Below, in pieces: positions 1-8,996 of a stretch of 64,000 nt of DNA. This stretch comes from Tabrizicola aquatica (GTDB taxonomy: Bacteria > Pseudomonadota > Alphaproteobacteria > Rhodobacterales > Rhodobacteraceae). The DNA is taken from assembly GCF_002900975.1 (NCBI RefSeq), contig NZ_PJON01000004.1, positions 186,001 through 250,000 of the forward strand, written 5' to 3'. Within the stretch, counting starts at the first letter, position 1. Every line of letters starts with the position of its first letter. Made by a program: the position numbers and the translations under genes. The notes under the pieces were generated by a model. The model was given only the letters and a program-made list of their open reading frames with translations, had not been told where the DNA came from and searched no databases.

Positions 1-459
1 GACAACCATCAGCGCCAGCGGCAGCAGCGCCACCGCCCCTGGCGCGGCGATCAGTGCCAACCCACCCAGCGCCACCATAGAACCGGCCCAGCGTCGCGGC
101 GGAACAACCTCGCGCGCGGCAAGCGCACCGGCGAACATGGTGACCTGCACCGCCCCGAACAGGACCAAGGCGCCGGTGCCCGCATCCAACCCGCGATAGG
201 CCAGCGAAAAGCCCATCAGATAGGCCGACAGCCCCAGCACTCCGGCCAGCCGACCGCGCCTGCCGGGCCAGGCCCAGCCGCCACGCTGCCACAGCACCAG
301 CGCCAGCAGGACCACCGCCCCGGCCACCAGCCGGATCAGCGCAAACTCCACCGCACCGATATGGCCGGACCCGACCGCCCAGCGGTTCAGGACGGAATTG
401 GCCGCGAAGGCCAGCATCGTCAGGGCGGTCAGCAGGAACAGGCGCATGGGCGCGACCAT
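1..459 (-). CDS. DMT/EamA-family transporter, N-terminal part (runs off the window)
   Basis: The minus-strand frame is open from an ATG at 459 to the window edge, 153 codons with no stop. The residues read as alternating hydrophobic helices separated by short Arg-rich loops (a first helix LFLLTALTMLAFAANSVLNR, then FALIRLVAGAVVLLALVLW). This is the pattern of the EamA/DMT drug-and-metabolite transporters, which usually have ten helices in about 290 residues, so roughly half is present. It is an inner-membrane protein of unknown substrate. The start could also be the second Met at 447 (MRLFLL). It is the next minus-strand gene after groEL, but the groEL terminator at 524-547 lies between them, so it probably has its own promoter. 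Confidence 0.72.
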   Translation of the reverse strand, partial: MVAPMRLFLLTALTMLAFAANSVLNRWAVGSGHIGAVEFALIRLVAGAVVLLALVLWQRGGWAWPGRRGRLAGVLGLSAYLMGFSLAYRGLDAGTGALVLFGAVQVTMFAGALAAREVVPPRRWAGSMVALGGLALIAAPGAVALLPLALMVV

Positions 460-484
460 GCGCGTCCTTGGCCCTGATGCGCAA

Positions 485-516
485 GCGTAGGGTGGGCGAT
501 ATCGCCCACCTTACGC
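485..516. repeat. 32-bp palindromic intergenic repeat, copy 1
   Basis: The left half (485-500) and right half (501-516) are reverse complements with one mismatch; the core is GGGTGGGCGAT/ATCGCCCACC. The motif GCGTAGGGTGGGCGAT recurs at 2250-2265 between groS and groL, so it is a dispersed element rather than a chance hairpin. It lies just past the groEL terminator. Confidence 0.7.
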
Positions 517-523
517 CCATGAA

Positions 524-547
524 AAAGGGCGCCCGAAGGCGCCCTTT
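524..547 (-). terminator. Rho-independent terminator of groESL
   Basis: Read on the minus strand it is a 10-bp stem AAAGGGCGCC/GGCGCCCTTT closed by a TTCG tetraloop, with the T run extending to 522. It lies 22 nt past the groEL stop codon. Confidence 0.9.
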
Positions 548-569
548 CCCGAACGTGGAAAGCGGTGGA

Positions 570-2240
<1,671 letters not shown>

Positions 2241-2247
2241 TCAGGAC

Positions 2248-2275
2248 AAGCGTAGGGTGGGCGATCCGCCCACCA
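2248..2275. repeat. Palindromic repeat copy 2, between groS and groL
   Basis: GCGTAGGGTGGGCGAT is shared with copy 1 at 485. Here the stem is GGTGGGCG (2256-2263) and CGCCCACC (2267-2274) with loop ATC. It sits inside the groESL transcript just after the groS stop codon, so it will be transcribed as a hairpin. Confidence 0.65.
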
Positions 2276-2279
2276 TTCC

Positions 2280-2567
2280 TCAGGCGATGATGCCGAGGAT
2301 GTCGCTTTCCTTCATGATCAGCAGCTCTTCGCCGTTCAGGGTCACTTCGGTGCCCGACCACTTGCCGAACAGCACGCGGTCGCCAGCCTTGACCGACGGT
2401 GCGATCAGCTCGCCCGAGTCCTTGCGCGCACCTTCGCCCACGGCGACGATCTCGCCCTCGGCGGGCTTTTCCTTGGCGGTGTCGGGAATGATCAGCCCGC
2501 CCTTGGTCTTTTCGTCAGAAGCGATACGCTTGACCAGAACGCGGTCGTGCAGCGGTTTGAAAGCCAT
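2280..2567 (-). CDS. groS: Co-chaperonin GroES (10 kDa)
   Basis: Seven-fold lid of the GroEL chamber. At 95 residues it has family-standard length. The start [14 protein letters not shown], the mobile loop [13 protein letters not shown] around residues 23-35 that docks on GroEL, and the [11 protein letters not shown] strand are clear. It is the first gene of the groESL operon; the CIRCE operator begins 38 nt upstream of the start codon, and a sigma-70 type promoter overlaps the upstream side. The gene upstream (TraB/GumN) is divergent. Confidence 0.98.
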   Translation of the reverse strand: MAFKPLHDRVLVKRIASDEKTKGGLIIPDTAKEKPAEGEIVAVGEGARKDSGELIAPSVKAGDRVLFGKWSGTEVTLNGEELLIMKESDILGIIA

Positions 2568-2604
2568 CTGGGGTACTCCCTTGAGTTTCCAGGTTTGATC
2601 TCGA

Positions 2605-2631
2605 TTAGCACTCGCCCAATGTGAGTGCTAA
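2605..2631 (-). promoter_or_regulatory. CIRCE operator (HrcA binding site)
   Basis: A perfect copy of the CIRCE consensus: TTAGCACTC (2605-2613), 9 nt, GAGTGCTAA (2623-2631). It covers the predicted transcription start of groESL, the usual position for HrcA repression released by heat shock. Confidence 0.97.
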
Positions 2632-2639
2632 CGTCGGTT

Positions 2640-2668
2640 GAGTTAGGCAAAGACCGGGGCCGAGTCAA
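2640..2668 (-). promoter_or_regulatory. Sigma-70 type promoter of groESL
   Basis: On the minus strand a -35 TTGACT (2663-2668) and a -10 TAACTC (2640-2645) are 17 nt apart. The start would fall near 2633, at the edge of CIRCE. No convincing RpoH-type box was seen in addition. Confidence 0.7.
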
Positions 2669-2748
2669 CACCTGCCGGCGCGTGTTTTGATTTGCCTTTT
2701 GCCCCTCGCCTGCCACGATGGCCCCAGACACTCCTGACCCGGGCCCCC

Positions 2749-3741
2749 ATGACTCGCCTTCTGACCCTTCTTGCCGCCGCCGTCCTGTCCCTTGCCGGCC
2801 CACTGAACGCGCAATGCGCCGGAACCAACCTTCTGGCCGAGATGGAGCCCGCCCAGCGCGATGCCATCGTCGCCGCCGCCGATGCCGTGCCCTTTCCACG
2901 CGGCAACTACTGGCGCGCGACCCGGGGGGAGGAGGTGATCACCATGGTCGGCACCTACCATTTCGACGACCCGCGCCACGCTCCGACACTGGCCACCATC
3001 GCACCCGCGATCCAGTCGGCCAGCACCGTCCTGGTCGAAGCCGGCCCCGAAGAGGAGAAGGCGCTGAAAGACCTGATCGGCCGCGACCCCTCGACCCTGA
3101 TGATCACCACCGGCCCGACCCTTCTGGAACAGCTCCCGCCCGAGGTCTGGGCCCAGCTGAGCGAGGCGCTCGCCAAGCGTGGCGTACCCGGCTTCATGGC
3201 GGCAAAGTTGCAGCCCTGGTATGTCACCGTCATGCTGGCGATCCCGCCCTGCGCCATGGCGCAGATGCAGGACCCCAAGGGCCTGGACGGCATGGTGGTC
3301 GACACCGCCGAAGCCGCCGGCGTGCCGGTTCGGGGCCTGGAGCCCTTTGACACCGTGTTCAAGATCTTTGGCGCCATGACGCACCAGGAAATGGTCGCCA
3401 TGATCCAGTCCACCCTTGCCGTCGAGGACCGGTCCGAGGATTACTCCGCCACCCTCGCCGACAGCTATTTCGCCGGGGAAAGCCGGGTGATCTGGGAATA
3501 CATGCGCGAGGTGTCCTATGGCATGCCCGGCTACAGCCGCGAACAGGTGGACGCCGAATTCGCCCGCCTGGAAGAACTGCTGATGAACATGCGCAACCGC
3601 GCCTGGATTCCGGTCCTGACCGAAGCCGCCGCCGATGGCCCGGTCTTTGCCGCCTTCGGGGCCCTGCACCTGTCGGGTCAGGAAGGCGTGCTGAACCTCT
3701 TGCAGCAGGAAGGCTTCACGCTGGAACAGTTGCCGCTGTGA
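2749..3741 (+). CDS. TraB/GumN family protein, secreted
   Basis: Predicted 330-residue exported protein. The start at 2749 gives a clean signal peptide (MTRLLTLLAAAVLSLAGPLNA, then a Cys); the frame extends upstream to 2692 but would put 19 non-signal residues in front. The TraB/GumN (PF01963-like) signature is the N-terminal VGTYHFDDPRH, with a Glu-rich turn VLVEAGPEEEKAL downstream and the C-terminal FGALHLSGQEGVL. The family is thought to contain metal-dependent peptidase-like proteins; the substrate is unknown. It is divergent from groES and its stop overlaps the start of the next gene (GTGA), so the two are probably cotranscribed. Confidence 0.85.
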   Translation: MTRLLTLLAAAVLSLAGPLNAQCAGTNLLAEMEPAQRDAIVAAADAVPFPRGNYWRATRGEEVITMVGTYHFDDPRHAPTLATIAPAIQSASTVLVEAGPEEEKALKDLIGRDPSTLMITTGPTLLEQLPPEVWAQLSEALAKRGVPGFMAAKLQPWYVTVMLAIPPCAMAQMQDPKGLDGMVVDTAEAAGVPVRGLEPFDTVFKIFGAMTHQEMVAMIQSTLAVEDRSEDYSATLADSYFAGESRVIWEYMREVSYGMPGYSREQVDAEFARLEELLMNMRNRAWIPVLTEAAADGPVFAAFGALHLSGQEGVLNLLQQEGFTLEQLPL

Positions 3742-4469
3742 TCCTGCCCGGCCGCCTGACCCGCCTGACCATCCTTGACCTTGGCCTGTTCGAGGTCCGG
3801 GGCGGCGAACGCCTGATCGGCATTCCGGCCTACCTTCTGCAAACCGACCGTGGCGCCAACATCCTGTTCGACACCGGCTTTCCGCCCGCATACCTGACCG
3901 ACCCCGACCGCCCGGCGCAGGACGGCCTGCCGCGCTTTGGCCGGCTTCTGGACTTCACCGCCGCGCAGACGGCCCAGGGCGCACTCGCCGCCCTTGGCCT
4001 TCAGCCCCGCGACATTGACCTGACCATCCTGTCGCACGGCCATATCGACCACGTCGGCTCCCTTCCCCTTTTCACCCACGCGCCCATCCTGATGACCGGG
4101 CATGAGCGGGCCGATCCGCAGCCCAGCTACTTTGGCAGCGCCCGCCCGATGGACTGGCCCAAGGCCCGCTATCACCTGATCGACACCGACACCCCGGTCT
4201 GCGACGGCCTGACCCTGATCCCCACCCCCGGCCACACCCCCGGCCACCTGTCGGCCCTGCTGGACCTGCCCCACACCGGCCCGGTGATCCTTGCCGCTGA
4301 CGCGATCAACCGCGCCTCCGAACCGGAGGAGGACTTCGCCGACGCCCAGGACCCCACCGCCGCAAGAACCTCGGCCGACCGCCTCCTGGCGCTGCCCGGC
4401 CTCTTGATCTATGGCCACGACCCCGCGCAATGGCCAACCCTGCGCAAGGCCCCGGCCTTCTACGACTGA
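3738..4469 (+). CDS. Metallo-beta-lactamase-fold hydrolase (lactonase-like)
   Basis: 243 residues starting at a GTG that overlaps the TraB/GumN stop by 3 nt. The zinc-binding motif SHGHIDHVG supplies His100, His102, Asp104 and His105; GHTPGH (166-170), an Asp at 188 in LAADAI, and His227 in YGHDP complete a two-metal site. This layout fits the branch of the superfamily that includes N-acyl homoserine lactonases, but the substrate cannot be read from sequence. No signal peptide, so cytosolic. Its last 10 nt overlap the convergent toxin gene. Confidence 0.85.
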   Translation: MILPGRLTRLTILDLGLFEVRGGERLIGIPAYLLQTDRGANILFDTGFPPAYLTDPDRPAQDGLPRFGRLLDFTAAQTAQGALAALGLQPRDIDLTILSHGHIDHVGSLPLFTHAPILMTGHERADPQPSYFGSARPMDWPKARYHLIDTDTPVCDGLTLIPTPGHTPGHLSALLDLPHTGPVILAADAINRASEPEEDFADAQDPTAARTSADRLLALPGLLIYGHDPAQWPTLRKAPAFYD

Positions 4470-4735
4470 CGATAGACCTCGCCCCGGTGGCCGACCCCGA
4501 TCACGATAACGGTGACCACTTCGTCCTTGATCTGCACCAGGATCCGGTAATCCCCCACGCGATAGCGCCAAAGCCCGCCCAGCCGCGCGCCCTGCAAGGC
4601 GTCGCCAAGCTGGCGCGGGTTGTCCAGAACTGCAATTCTGGTGCGCAGAAAGCTCGTAATCCGCTTGGCTTCCGTGCGTCCCATCTTGGCCAGTTGCTTC
4701 TTGGCCGCGTCGGAAACCTCAATCTGCCAAACCAA
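4460..4735 (-). CDS. RelE/ParE-family toxin of a type II toxin-antitoxin pair
   Basis: About 91 residues. The core matches the RelE fold: WQIEVSDAAKKQLAKM at the start, then LGDALQGARLGGLWRYRVGDYRILVQI and the C-terminal GHRGEVYR. Members are mRNA interferases or gyrase poisons; which applies here is not readable. The preferred start is TTG at 4735 because GGAG lies 7 nt upstream and homologues begin Met-x-Trp; an in-frame ATG at 4750 lacks a good ribosome site. It overlaps the antitoxin gene by 17 nt, which suggests translational coupling. A frame running further upstream to 4825 is read-through of the antitoxin region. Confidence 0.85.
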   Translation of the reverse strand: MVWQIEVSDAAKKQLAKMGRTEAKRITSFLRTRIAVLDNPRQLGDALQGARLGGLWRYRVGDYRILVQIKDEVVTVIVIGVGHRGEVYRQS

Positions 4736-4943
4736 GCTCGCGCTCCACATCAGCCAGCGGCGTAGTCTTCTCCTCGCCGCTCGCAAGACGCTCCACCACC
4801 GTCTCGGCAAGATAAACGTCTTCAAGATGCTCGATCTTGTCGATCAGCGCCTCGCGCACATAATAGGTCTTGCTGCGCCCCGTGGCCTTGGCCAAGGCGT
4901 CCAGCCGCCGTTCCAAATCTTCCGGCAATCTCACCGACAGCAT
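4719..4943 (-). CDS. Ribbon-helix-helix antitoxin
   Basis: About 74 residues. The N-terminal MLSVRLPEDLERRLDALAKA, then GRSKTYYVREAL, is a textbook ribbon-helix-helix DNA-binding domain (residues 1-45). The acidic C-terminus (LASGEEKTTPLADVERELGL) would wrap the toxin. The start at 4943 is chosen because GGGAGG lies 6 nt upstream; the ATG at 4964 falls inside the operator. It is first gene of the pair and presumably represses the promoter through the inverted repeat at 4956-4980, with the toxin as co-repressor, as in other relBE-type loci. Confidence 0.85.
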   Translation of the reverse strand: MLSVRLPEDLERRLDALAKATGRSKTYYVREALIDKIEHLEDVYLAETVVERLASGEEKTTPLADVERELGLAD

Positions 4944-4955
4944 CGACAGCCTCCC

Positions 4956-4980
4956 GTCATACACGCACTACATGTATGAC
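4956..4980 (-). promoter_or_regulatory. Toxin-antitoxin operator (inverted repeat)
   Basis: GTCATACA (4956-4963) and TGTATGAC (4973-4980) form an exact 8-bp inverted repeat with a 9-nt spacer. It overlaps the predicted -10 region of the antitoxin promoter and ends 13 nt upstream of the antitoxin start codon, the expected position for an autoregulatory ribbon-helix-helix site. Confidence 0.7.
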
Positions 4981-4999
4981 AGAACGCTGCCAAATGCAA
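4971..4999 (-). promoter_or_regulatory. Putative promoter of the toxin-antitoxin pair
   Basis: Minus strand -35 TTGCAT (4994-4999) and a weak -10 TACATG (4971-4976), 17 nt apart, with the -10 inside the operator. Confidence 0.45.
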
Positions 5000-5010
5000 C
5001 CTGCCCCCGC

Positions 5011-5039
5011 GTGACAATCCCCACGCCCTCGCCTATACC
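5011..5039 (+). promoter_or_regulatory. Putative promoter of ppaC
   Basis: -35 GTGACA (5011-5016) and -10 TATACC (5034-5039) with a 17-nt spacer, about 27 nt before the likely transcript start-to-ATG leader of ppaC. Confidence 0.5.
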
Positions 5040-5072
5040 GCGCGCGAACCCAACCTCCCGCGAGTCCTCCCC

Positions 5073-5990
5073 ATGACCACCCTTGTTTTCGGCCACAAAT
5101 CCCCCGACACCGATTCCACCGGCTCTCCGATCATCTGGGCCTGGTACCTGACCGAGACCGGCACCCCGGCGAAACCCGTCCTTCTGGGCGAGCCGAACAC
5201 CGAAGCCGCCTTCGTGCTGAAGCATTGGGGCCTGGAAAAGCCCGCGATCATTTCCGACGTGACCGCCGACGACAAGGTCGTGATCGTCGACACCAACAAT
5301 CCCGCCGAACTGCCCCCCTCGATCAACGAGGCCAAGATCCAGGGCATCATCGACCATCACCTGCTGGTCGGTGGCATCAAGACCAAGACCCCGATCGACA
5401 TCACCATCCGCCCGCTGGCCTGCACCGCCACCATCATGCACGACCTGATGGGCGACACGCTGGCCAAGGCACCGAAGGCGATCAAGGGCGCGATGCTGTC
5501 CTGCATCGTCTCCGACACGCTGGAGTTCCGCTCGCCCACCACCACGCCCCACGACCGCGCCGTCGCCGAAAAGCTGGCCGCCGACCTGGGCGTGTCGATC
5601 AACGACCTTGCGACCGCGATGTTCGAGGCCAAGTCCGACGTCTCGGCCTTCTCGGACGCTGAACTCCTCCGCATGGACTCCAAGGAATATACCGTCGCCG
5701 GCAAGGAACTGCGCGTCTCGGTCCTGGAAACCACCGCGCCCAAGGTCGTGCTGGACCGCAAGGACAGCCTGATGCGCTCGATGGAGGGCGTGGCGAAAGA
5801 GGACGGCGCCGATCAGGTCCTCCTTTTCGTCGTCGACATCATCAAGGAAGAGGCGACGCTTCTGGTCCCGAACGATCTGGTCAAGCAACTGGCCGAGGCG
5901 TCCTTTGGCTGCACCGTCACCGGCGACACAGTGGTCCTGCCCGGCATCATGAGCCGCAAGAAGCAGATCATCCCGGCGCTGAAACTCTGA
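5073..5990 (+). CDS. ppaC: Manganese-dependent inorganic pyrophosphatase (family II)
   Basis: Hydrolyses pyrophosphate to two phosphates in the cytosol and so drives biosynthetic reactions. At 305 residues it matches the family II enzymes of the DHH superfamily. Metal ligands are in place: GHKSPDTDS (His8, Asp12, Asp14), Asp73 in VIVDTNNP, and the DHH motif at 94-96. The C-terminal SRKKQIIP is the substrate-binding SRKKQ signature. No CBS or DRTGG insert, so the short, unregulated form. It is monocistronic by appearance, with a promoter upstream and a large palindrome immediately downstream. Confidence 0.96.
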   Translation: MTTLVFGHKSPDTDSTGSPIIWAWYLTETGTPAKPVLLGEPNTEAAFVLKHWGLEKPAIISDVTADDKVVIVDTNNPAELPPSINEAKIQGIIDHHLLVGGIKTKTPIDITIRPLACTATIMHDLMGDTLAKAPKAIKGAMLSCIVSDTLEFRSPTTTPHDRAVAEKLAADLGVSINDLATAMFEAKSDVSAFSDAELLRMDSKEYTVAGKELRVSVLETTAPKVVLDRKDSLMRSMEGVAKEDGADQVLLFVVDIIKEEATLLVPNDLVKQLAEASFGCTVTGDTVVLPGIMSRKKQIIPALKL

Positions 5991-6003
5991 CCTTCGTTGC
6001 GCA

Positions 6004-6037
6004 ACCGTCCGTGCATACGCGCGTATGCATGGACGGT
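6004..6037. repeat. 34-bp near-perfect palindrome after ppaC
   Basis: The left arm (6004-6020) and right arm (6021-6037) are complementary with one mismatch, with no loop. There is no T run, so it is not a standard terminator. It may act as a bidirectional hairpin or a protein-binding site. The string GCATGGACG recurs at 55795-55803 next to another GC-rich dyad. Confidence 0.6.
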
Positions 6038-6091
6038 ATACGCAAAGCAGACGGGTCGTAGACCGCCGTTTCTGTCCCGAAAGGACCCCGA

Positions 6092-6982
6092 ATGACCCAG
6101 ATCATCCGCTCCCTCGCCGACCTTGCCGGCCGCTACGACGCCGTTTTCTGCGACCTCTGGGGCTGCCTGCACAATGGCAAGACTGCCTTTCCGGCGGCGG
6201 TGGCGGCGTTGCAGGGCTATCGCGCGACGGGCGGAAAGGTGGTCCTTCTGACCAATGCGCCGCGCCCGAAATCCAGCGTGATCAAGCAGTTGGACGCGCT
6301 TGGCGTGCCCCGCGACGCCTGGGATATCGTCGTGACTTCGGGCGATGCGGCGCAGATGGGGATGCTGTCCGGCGCGGCGGGGCGTCGGGTCCACCACATC
6401 GGCGCGCTGAAGGATGAACCTTTCTTCACCGATTTCGCCGAGGATCTGGCCGCCTATGCCGCAAGCCAGCCGCCCATCACCCGCGTCGCCCTGAAAGACG
6501 CCGAGGGGATCGTCTGCACCGGCCTGGCCGACGACCTGACCGAAACGCCAGACGACTACCGCGCCGCGCTGCTTTTGGGGAAAACTCTCGGTTTGCCAAT
6601 GATTTGCGCCAACCCGGATATCGTCGTCGACATGGGCGACAAGCGGCTTTACTGCGCCGGGGCGCTGGCGCAGATGTATGAAGAGATGGGCGGCACCGCA
6701 CTCTATTTCGGCAAGCCGCACCCCCCGATCTACGACCTCGCCCGCCGCCGGCTTGCCGAATCGGGTGCAGCTTCGGACCCGCAGATCCTGTGCATCGGAG
6801 ACGGCATCCGCACCGACGTGCAGGGCGGTATCGGTGAGGGGCTGGACACCCTGTTCATCACCGGCGGGCTGGAGGCCGAGCGTTTCGGTGCCGATGTCGA
6901 AGCGCCCGAGGCCGGTCTGCTTCTGCCCTGGCTGGAGGGAGAGCAGCTTTCGCCGACCTATGCGATGGGTCGGCTTCGCTGA
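6092..6982 (+). CDS. HAD-superfamily hydrolase, class IIA (TIGR01459-like)
   Basis: 296-residue cytosolic phosphatase-like protein. Motif I FCDLWGCLHNG (Asp21) has the Trp-Gly variant typical of the TIGR01459 subgroup in place of the usual second Asp; motif II VVLLTNAPRP and motif IV LCIGDGIRTDVQGG are present. Class IIA HAD enzymes carry a cap between motifs II and III, here about residues 60-200, and act on small phosphorylated metabolites; the substrate is not known for this group. GAAAGG lies 8 nt before the ATG. It stands between a palindrome and a hairpin and appears to be a single-gene unit. Confidence 0.85.
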   Translation: MTQIIRSLADLAGRYDAVFCDLWGCLHNGKTAFPAAVAALQGYRATGGKVVLLTNAPRPKSSVIKQLDALGVPRDAWDIVVTSGDAAQMGMLSGAAGRRVHHIGALKDEPFFTDFAEDLAAYAASQPPITRVALKDAEGIVCTGLADDLTETPDDYRAALLLGKTLGLPMICANPDIVVDMGDKRLYCAGALAQMYEEMGGTALYFGKPHPPIYDLARRRLAESGAASDPQILCIGDGIRTDVQGGIGEGLDTLFITGGLEAERFGADVEAPEAGLLLPWLEGEQLSPTYAMGRLR

Positions 6983-6998
6983 CGACCGGATAACATTC

Positions 6999-7014
6999 GT
7001 GCCGCTCGCGGCAC
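6999..7014. terminator. Small hairpin after the HAD hydrolase gene
   Basis: GTGCCG (6999-7004), loop CTCG, CGGCAC (7009-7014), followed by AATATT rather than a T run. It may be a weak terminator or simply an mRNA-stabilising stem. Confidence 0.35.
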
Positions 7015-7041
7015 AATATTGAACAATTCTTGCGCAGCCGA

Positions 7042-7070
7042 TTGTGCTGCGCTGCAGCATGTGCTAGTGT
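7042..7070 (+). promoter_or_regulatory. Putative promoter of the MaoC-family gene
   Basis: -35 TTGTGC (7042-7047), 17-nt spacer, -10 TAGTGT (7065-7070). Transcription would begin near 7077, which argues for translation from the ATG at 7101 rather than 7077. Confidence 0.45.
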
Positions 7071-7100
7071 CCCACCATGCAAGGTAGGGATTCGGAAACC

Positions 7101-7544
7101 ATGCTCGACAACATGCCCCGTGGCACGATCTGCATCGAGGACATCGAAATCGGCATGTCCCGCCACCTGTCAAAGGTCGTAACCGACCGGGATATCGAGC
7201 TTTTTGCCGAAGTCTCCACTGACCGGAACCCCGTCCACCTGGACGAACAATACGCCCAGGACACCATATTCGAAGGCCGGATCGCCCATGGGATGCTGAC
7301 TGCCGGCCTCATCTCGGCTGTCATCGGCGAACAGCTTCCCGGCCACGGCACCGTCTATCTTGGGCAAAGCCTGAAGTTCATGGCCCCCGTCCGCCCCGGC
7401 GACATGGTCCGGGCCGAGGTGACAGTCACCGCCATCGACCACGCCAAGCGCCGAGTCACCCTTGAAACCCTGGCCTCGGTGGGTAAAACCGTTGTGTTGA
7501 AGGGTGAGGCGCTGGTTCTGGCGCCCAGCCGCAAGTTCGACTGA
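7101..7544 (+). CDS. MaoC-family (R)-specific enoyl-CoA hydratase
   Basis: About 147 residues, single hot-dog fold. The hydratase-2 catalytic dyad is visible as FAEVSTDRNPVHLD (Asp41, His46), followed by the acyl-pocket segment GRIAHGMLTAGLIS and the strand YLGQSLKFMAPVRPGDMVRAEV. Such PhaJ-like enzymes hydrate enoyl-CoA to (R)-3-hydroxyacyl-CoA, feeding polyhydroxyalkanoate or lipid metabolism; some members have other acyl substrates. The start at 7101 is preferred over 7077 because AGGTAGGGA lies just upstream and the promoter would start transcription at about 7077. ribF follows after 35 nt. Confidence 0.85.
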   Translation: MLDNMPRGTICIEDIEIGMSRHLSKVVTDRDIELFAEVSTDRNPVHLDEQYAQDTIFEGRIAHGMLTAGLISAVIGEQLPGHGTVYLGQSLKFMAPVRPGDMVRAEVTVTAIDHAKRRVTLETLASVGKTVVLKGEALVLAPSRKFD

Positions 7545-7579
7545 CGGGATACGGGCATTCTTGGCCCGCAAAGGGCAGG

Positions 7580-8503
7580 ATGCAGCAGCATTTTCACTGG
7601 CAGGGCCTCGACCCGTCCACCCGCGGCGCCTCGGTCGCGATGGGCAATTTCGACGGCGTGCATCGCGGCCACCAGTCGGTGATCGACCTTGCCCGTGGCC
7701 CCGCACCCCTGGGCATCATCACCTTCGAGCCCCACCCCCGCCAGTTCTTCGCCCCCGATACCGCGCCCTTCCGCCTGATGAACGCCGAAGCCCGCGCCAA
7801 CCGCCTGGCCCGCCTTGGGGTCCAGCACCTGTTCCAGCTACCGTTCGACGCCACCCTTGCCGGCCTGACGCCCGAGGGCTTTGTCACCGAAGTCCTGTCG
7901 GATGGCCTTGGCATCGCCCATGTCGTCGTCGGTGCCGACTTCTGCTTCGGCAAGGGCCGCAAAGGCACCGCGCAGGACCTTGCAACCCTTTGTGCCACCA
8001 AGGGAATCCGCACCACCATCGCCCCCCTCGTCGCCGACAACGGGACCGAGATCTCGTCCACCAACATCCGCCGCGCCTTGACCGAAGGCCGTCCCCGCGA
8101 TGCCGCCGCGATGCTGGGCCACTGGCACCGGATCGAGGGCGAGGTCCTCCACGGCGAAAAGCGCGGGCGTGAGCTTGGCTATCCGACCGCCAACATGTCG
8201 GTCGACGGCCTGCACCTGCCCAAGCTGGGGGTATATGCCGTCCTCGTCGACATCCTGACCGGACCGCAGGCGGGCAGTTACGACGGCGCGGCCAGCCTTG
8301 GGGTGCGGCCCATGTTCGGCGAGAACCGCCCGAACCTTGAAACCTTCCTCTTCGACTTCAAGGGCGACCTTTACGGCCAGCACCTTTCGGTCGCGCTGGT
8401 CGACTTCCTGCGCCCCGAGTTGAAGTTCGACGGCCTGCCCGCGCTGATTACCCAGATGGACGCCGACTGCACCAAGGCCCGCAACATCCTTTCCGCGCTG
8501 TGA
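7580..8503 (+). CDS. ribF: Bifunctional riboflavin kinase / FAD synthetase
   Basis: Makes FMN from riboflavin and FAD from FMN in the cytosol. The 307-residue length is normal. The N-terminal nucleotidyltransferase domain carries ASVAMGNFDGVHRGH (HxGH at its end) and the second signature STNIRRAL; the C-terminal riboflavin kinase domain starts near residue 185 with EVLHGEKRGRELGYPTANM, where the PTAN motif binds ATP-Mg. It lies in a compact plus-strand series with the MaoC gene before it and the YcgN gene after it (40-nt gap), probably one transcript. Confidence 0.97.
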   Translation: MQQHFHWQGLDPSTRGASVAMGNFDGVHRGHQSVIDLARGPAPLGIITFEPHPRQFFAPDTAPFRLMNAEARANRLARLGVQHLFQLPFDATLAGLTPEGFVTEVLSDGLGIAHVVVGADFCFGKGRKGTAQDLATLCATKGIRTTIAPLVADNGTEISSTNIRRALTEGRPRDAAAMLGHWHRIEGEVLHGEKRGRELGYPTANMSVDGLHLPKLGVYAVLVDILTGPQAGSYDGAASLGVRPMFGENRPNLETFLFDFKGDLYGQHLSVALVDFLRPELKFDGLPALITQMDADCTKARNILSAL

Positions 8504-8543
8504 CCCCTTCCCTTTTCCCACCCGCCGGACCACCTTGGCGCGC

Positions 8544-8996
8544 ATGACGAACCTTCGCCCCCGCTTCTGGGAAACCGTTCCCCTGACCAAGATGACCCAG
8601 GCCGAGTGGGAGGCCCTCTGCGACGGCTGCGGCAAGTGCTGCCTGAACAAGCTGGAGTATGAGGACACCGGCGAGGTCGCCTATACCCGCATCTCCTGCC
8701 GGCTGTTCGATGGCGACACCTGCCAGTGCCGCGACTATCCGAACCGCAAGTTGCATGTGCCGGAATGCGTGGTCCTGACGCCCAAGACCTTGCCGAAGAT
8801 CGCCTACTGGATGCCCGCGACCTGCGCCTACAAGCTGCTGTTCCAGAAAAGGAAACTGCCCGACTGGCATCCGCTGCTGACCGGCGATCCCGAAAGCACG
8901 CACAAGTCCGGGCAGTCCATCATGGGACTTACCATCCCGGAAACCCAGGTCCCCGAGGATGATTGGGAAGACTATCTGATCGAGGAAACCCCCTGA
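8544..8996 (+). CDS. YcgN-family cysteine cluster protein (UPF0260)
   Basis: 150 residues. The N-terminal MTNLRPRFWETVPL and the cluster LCDGCGKCCLNKLE, followed by Cys-rich SCRLFDGDTCQCRDYPNR, identify the UPF0260/YkgJ zinc- or iron-binding family. Biochemical function is unknown. An in-frame TTG at 8535 could add three residues, but the ATG at 8544 matches the family start. The stop TGA overlaps the ATG of the next gene by one base, so the two are translationally coupled. Confidence 0.9.
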   Translation: MTNLRPRFWETVPLTKMTQAEWEALCDGCGKCCLNKLEYEDTGEVAYTRISCRLFDGDTCQCRDYPNRKLHVPECVVLTPKTLPKIAYWMPATCAYKLLFQKRKLPDWHPLLTGDPESTHKSGQSIMGLTIPETQVPEDDWEDYLIEETP

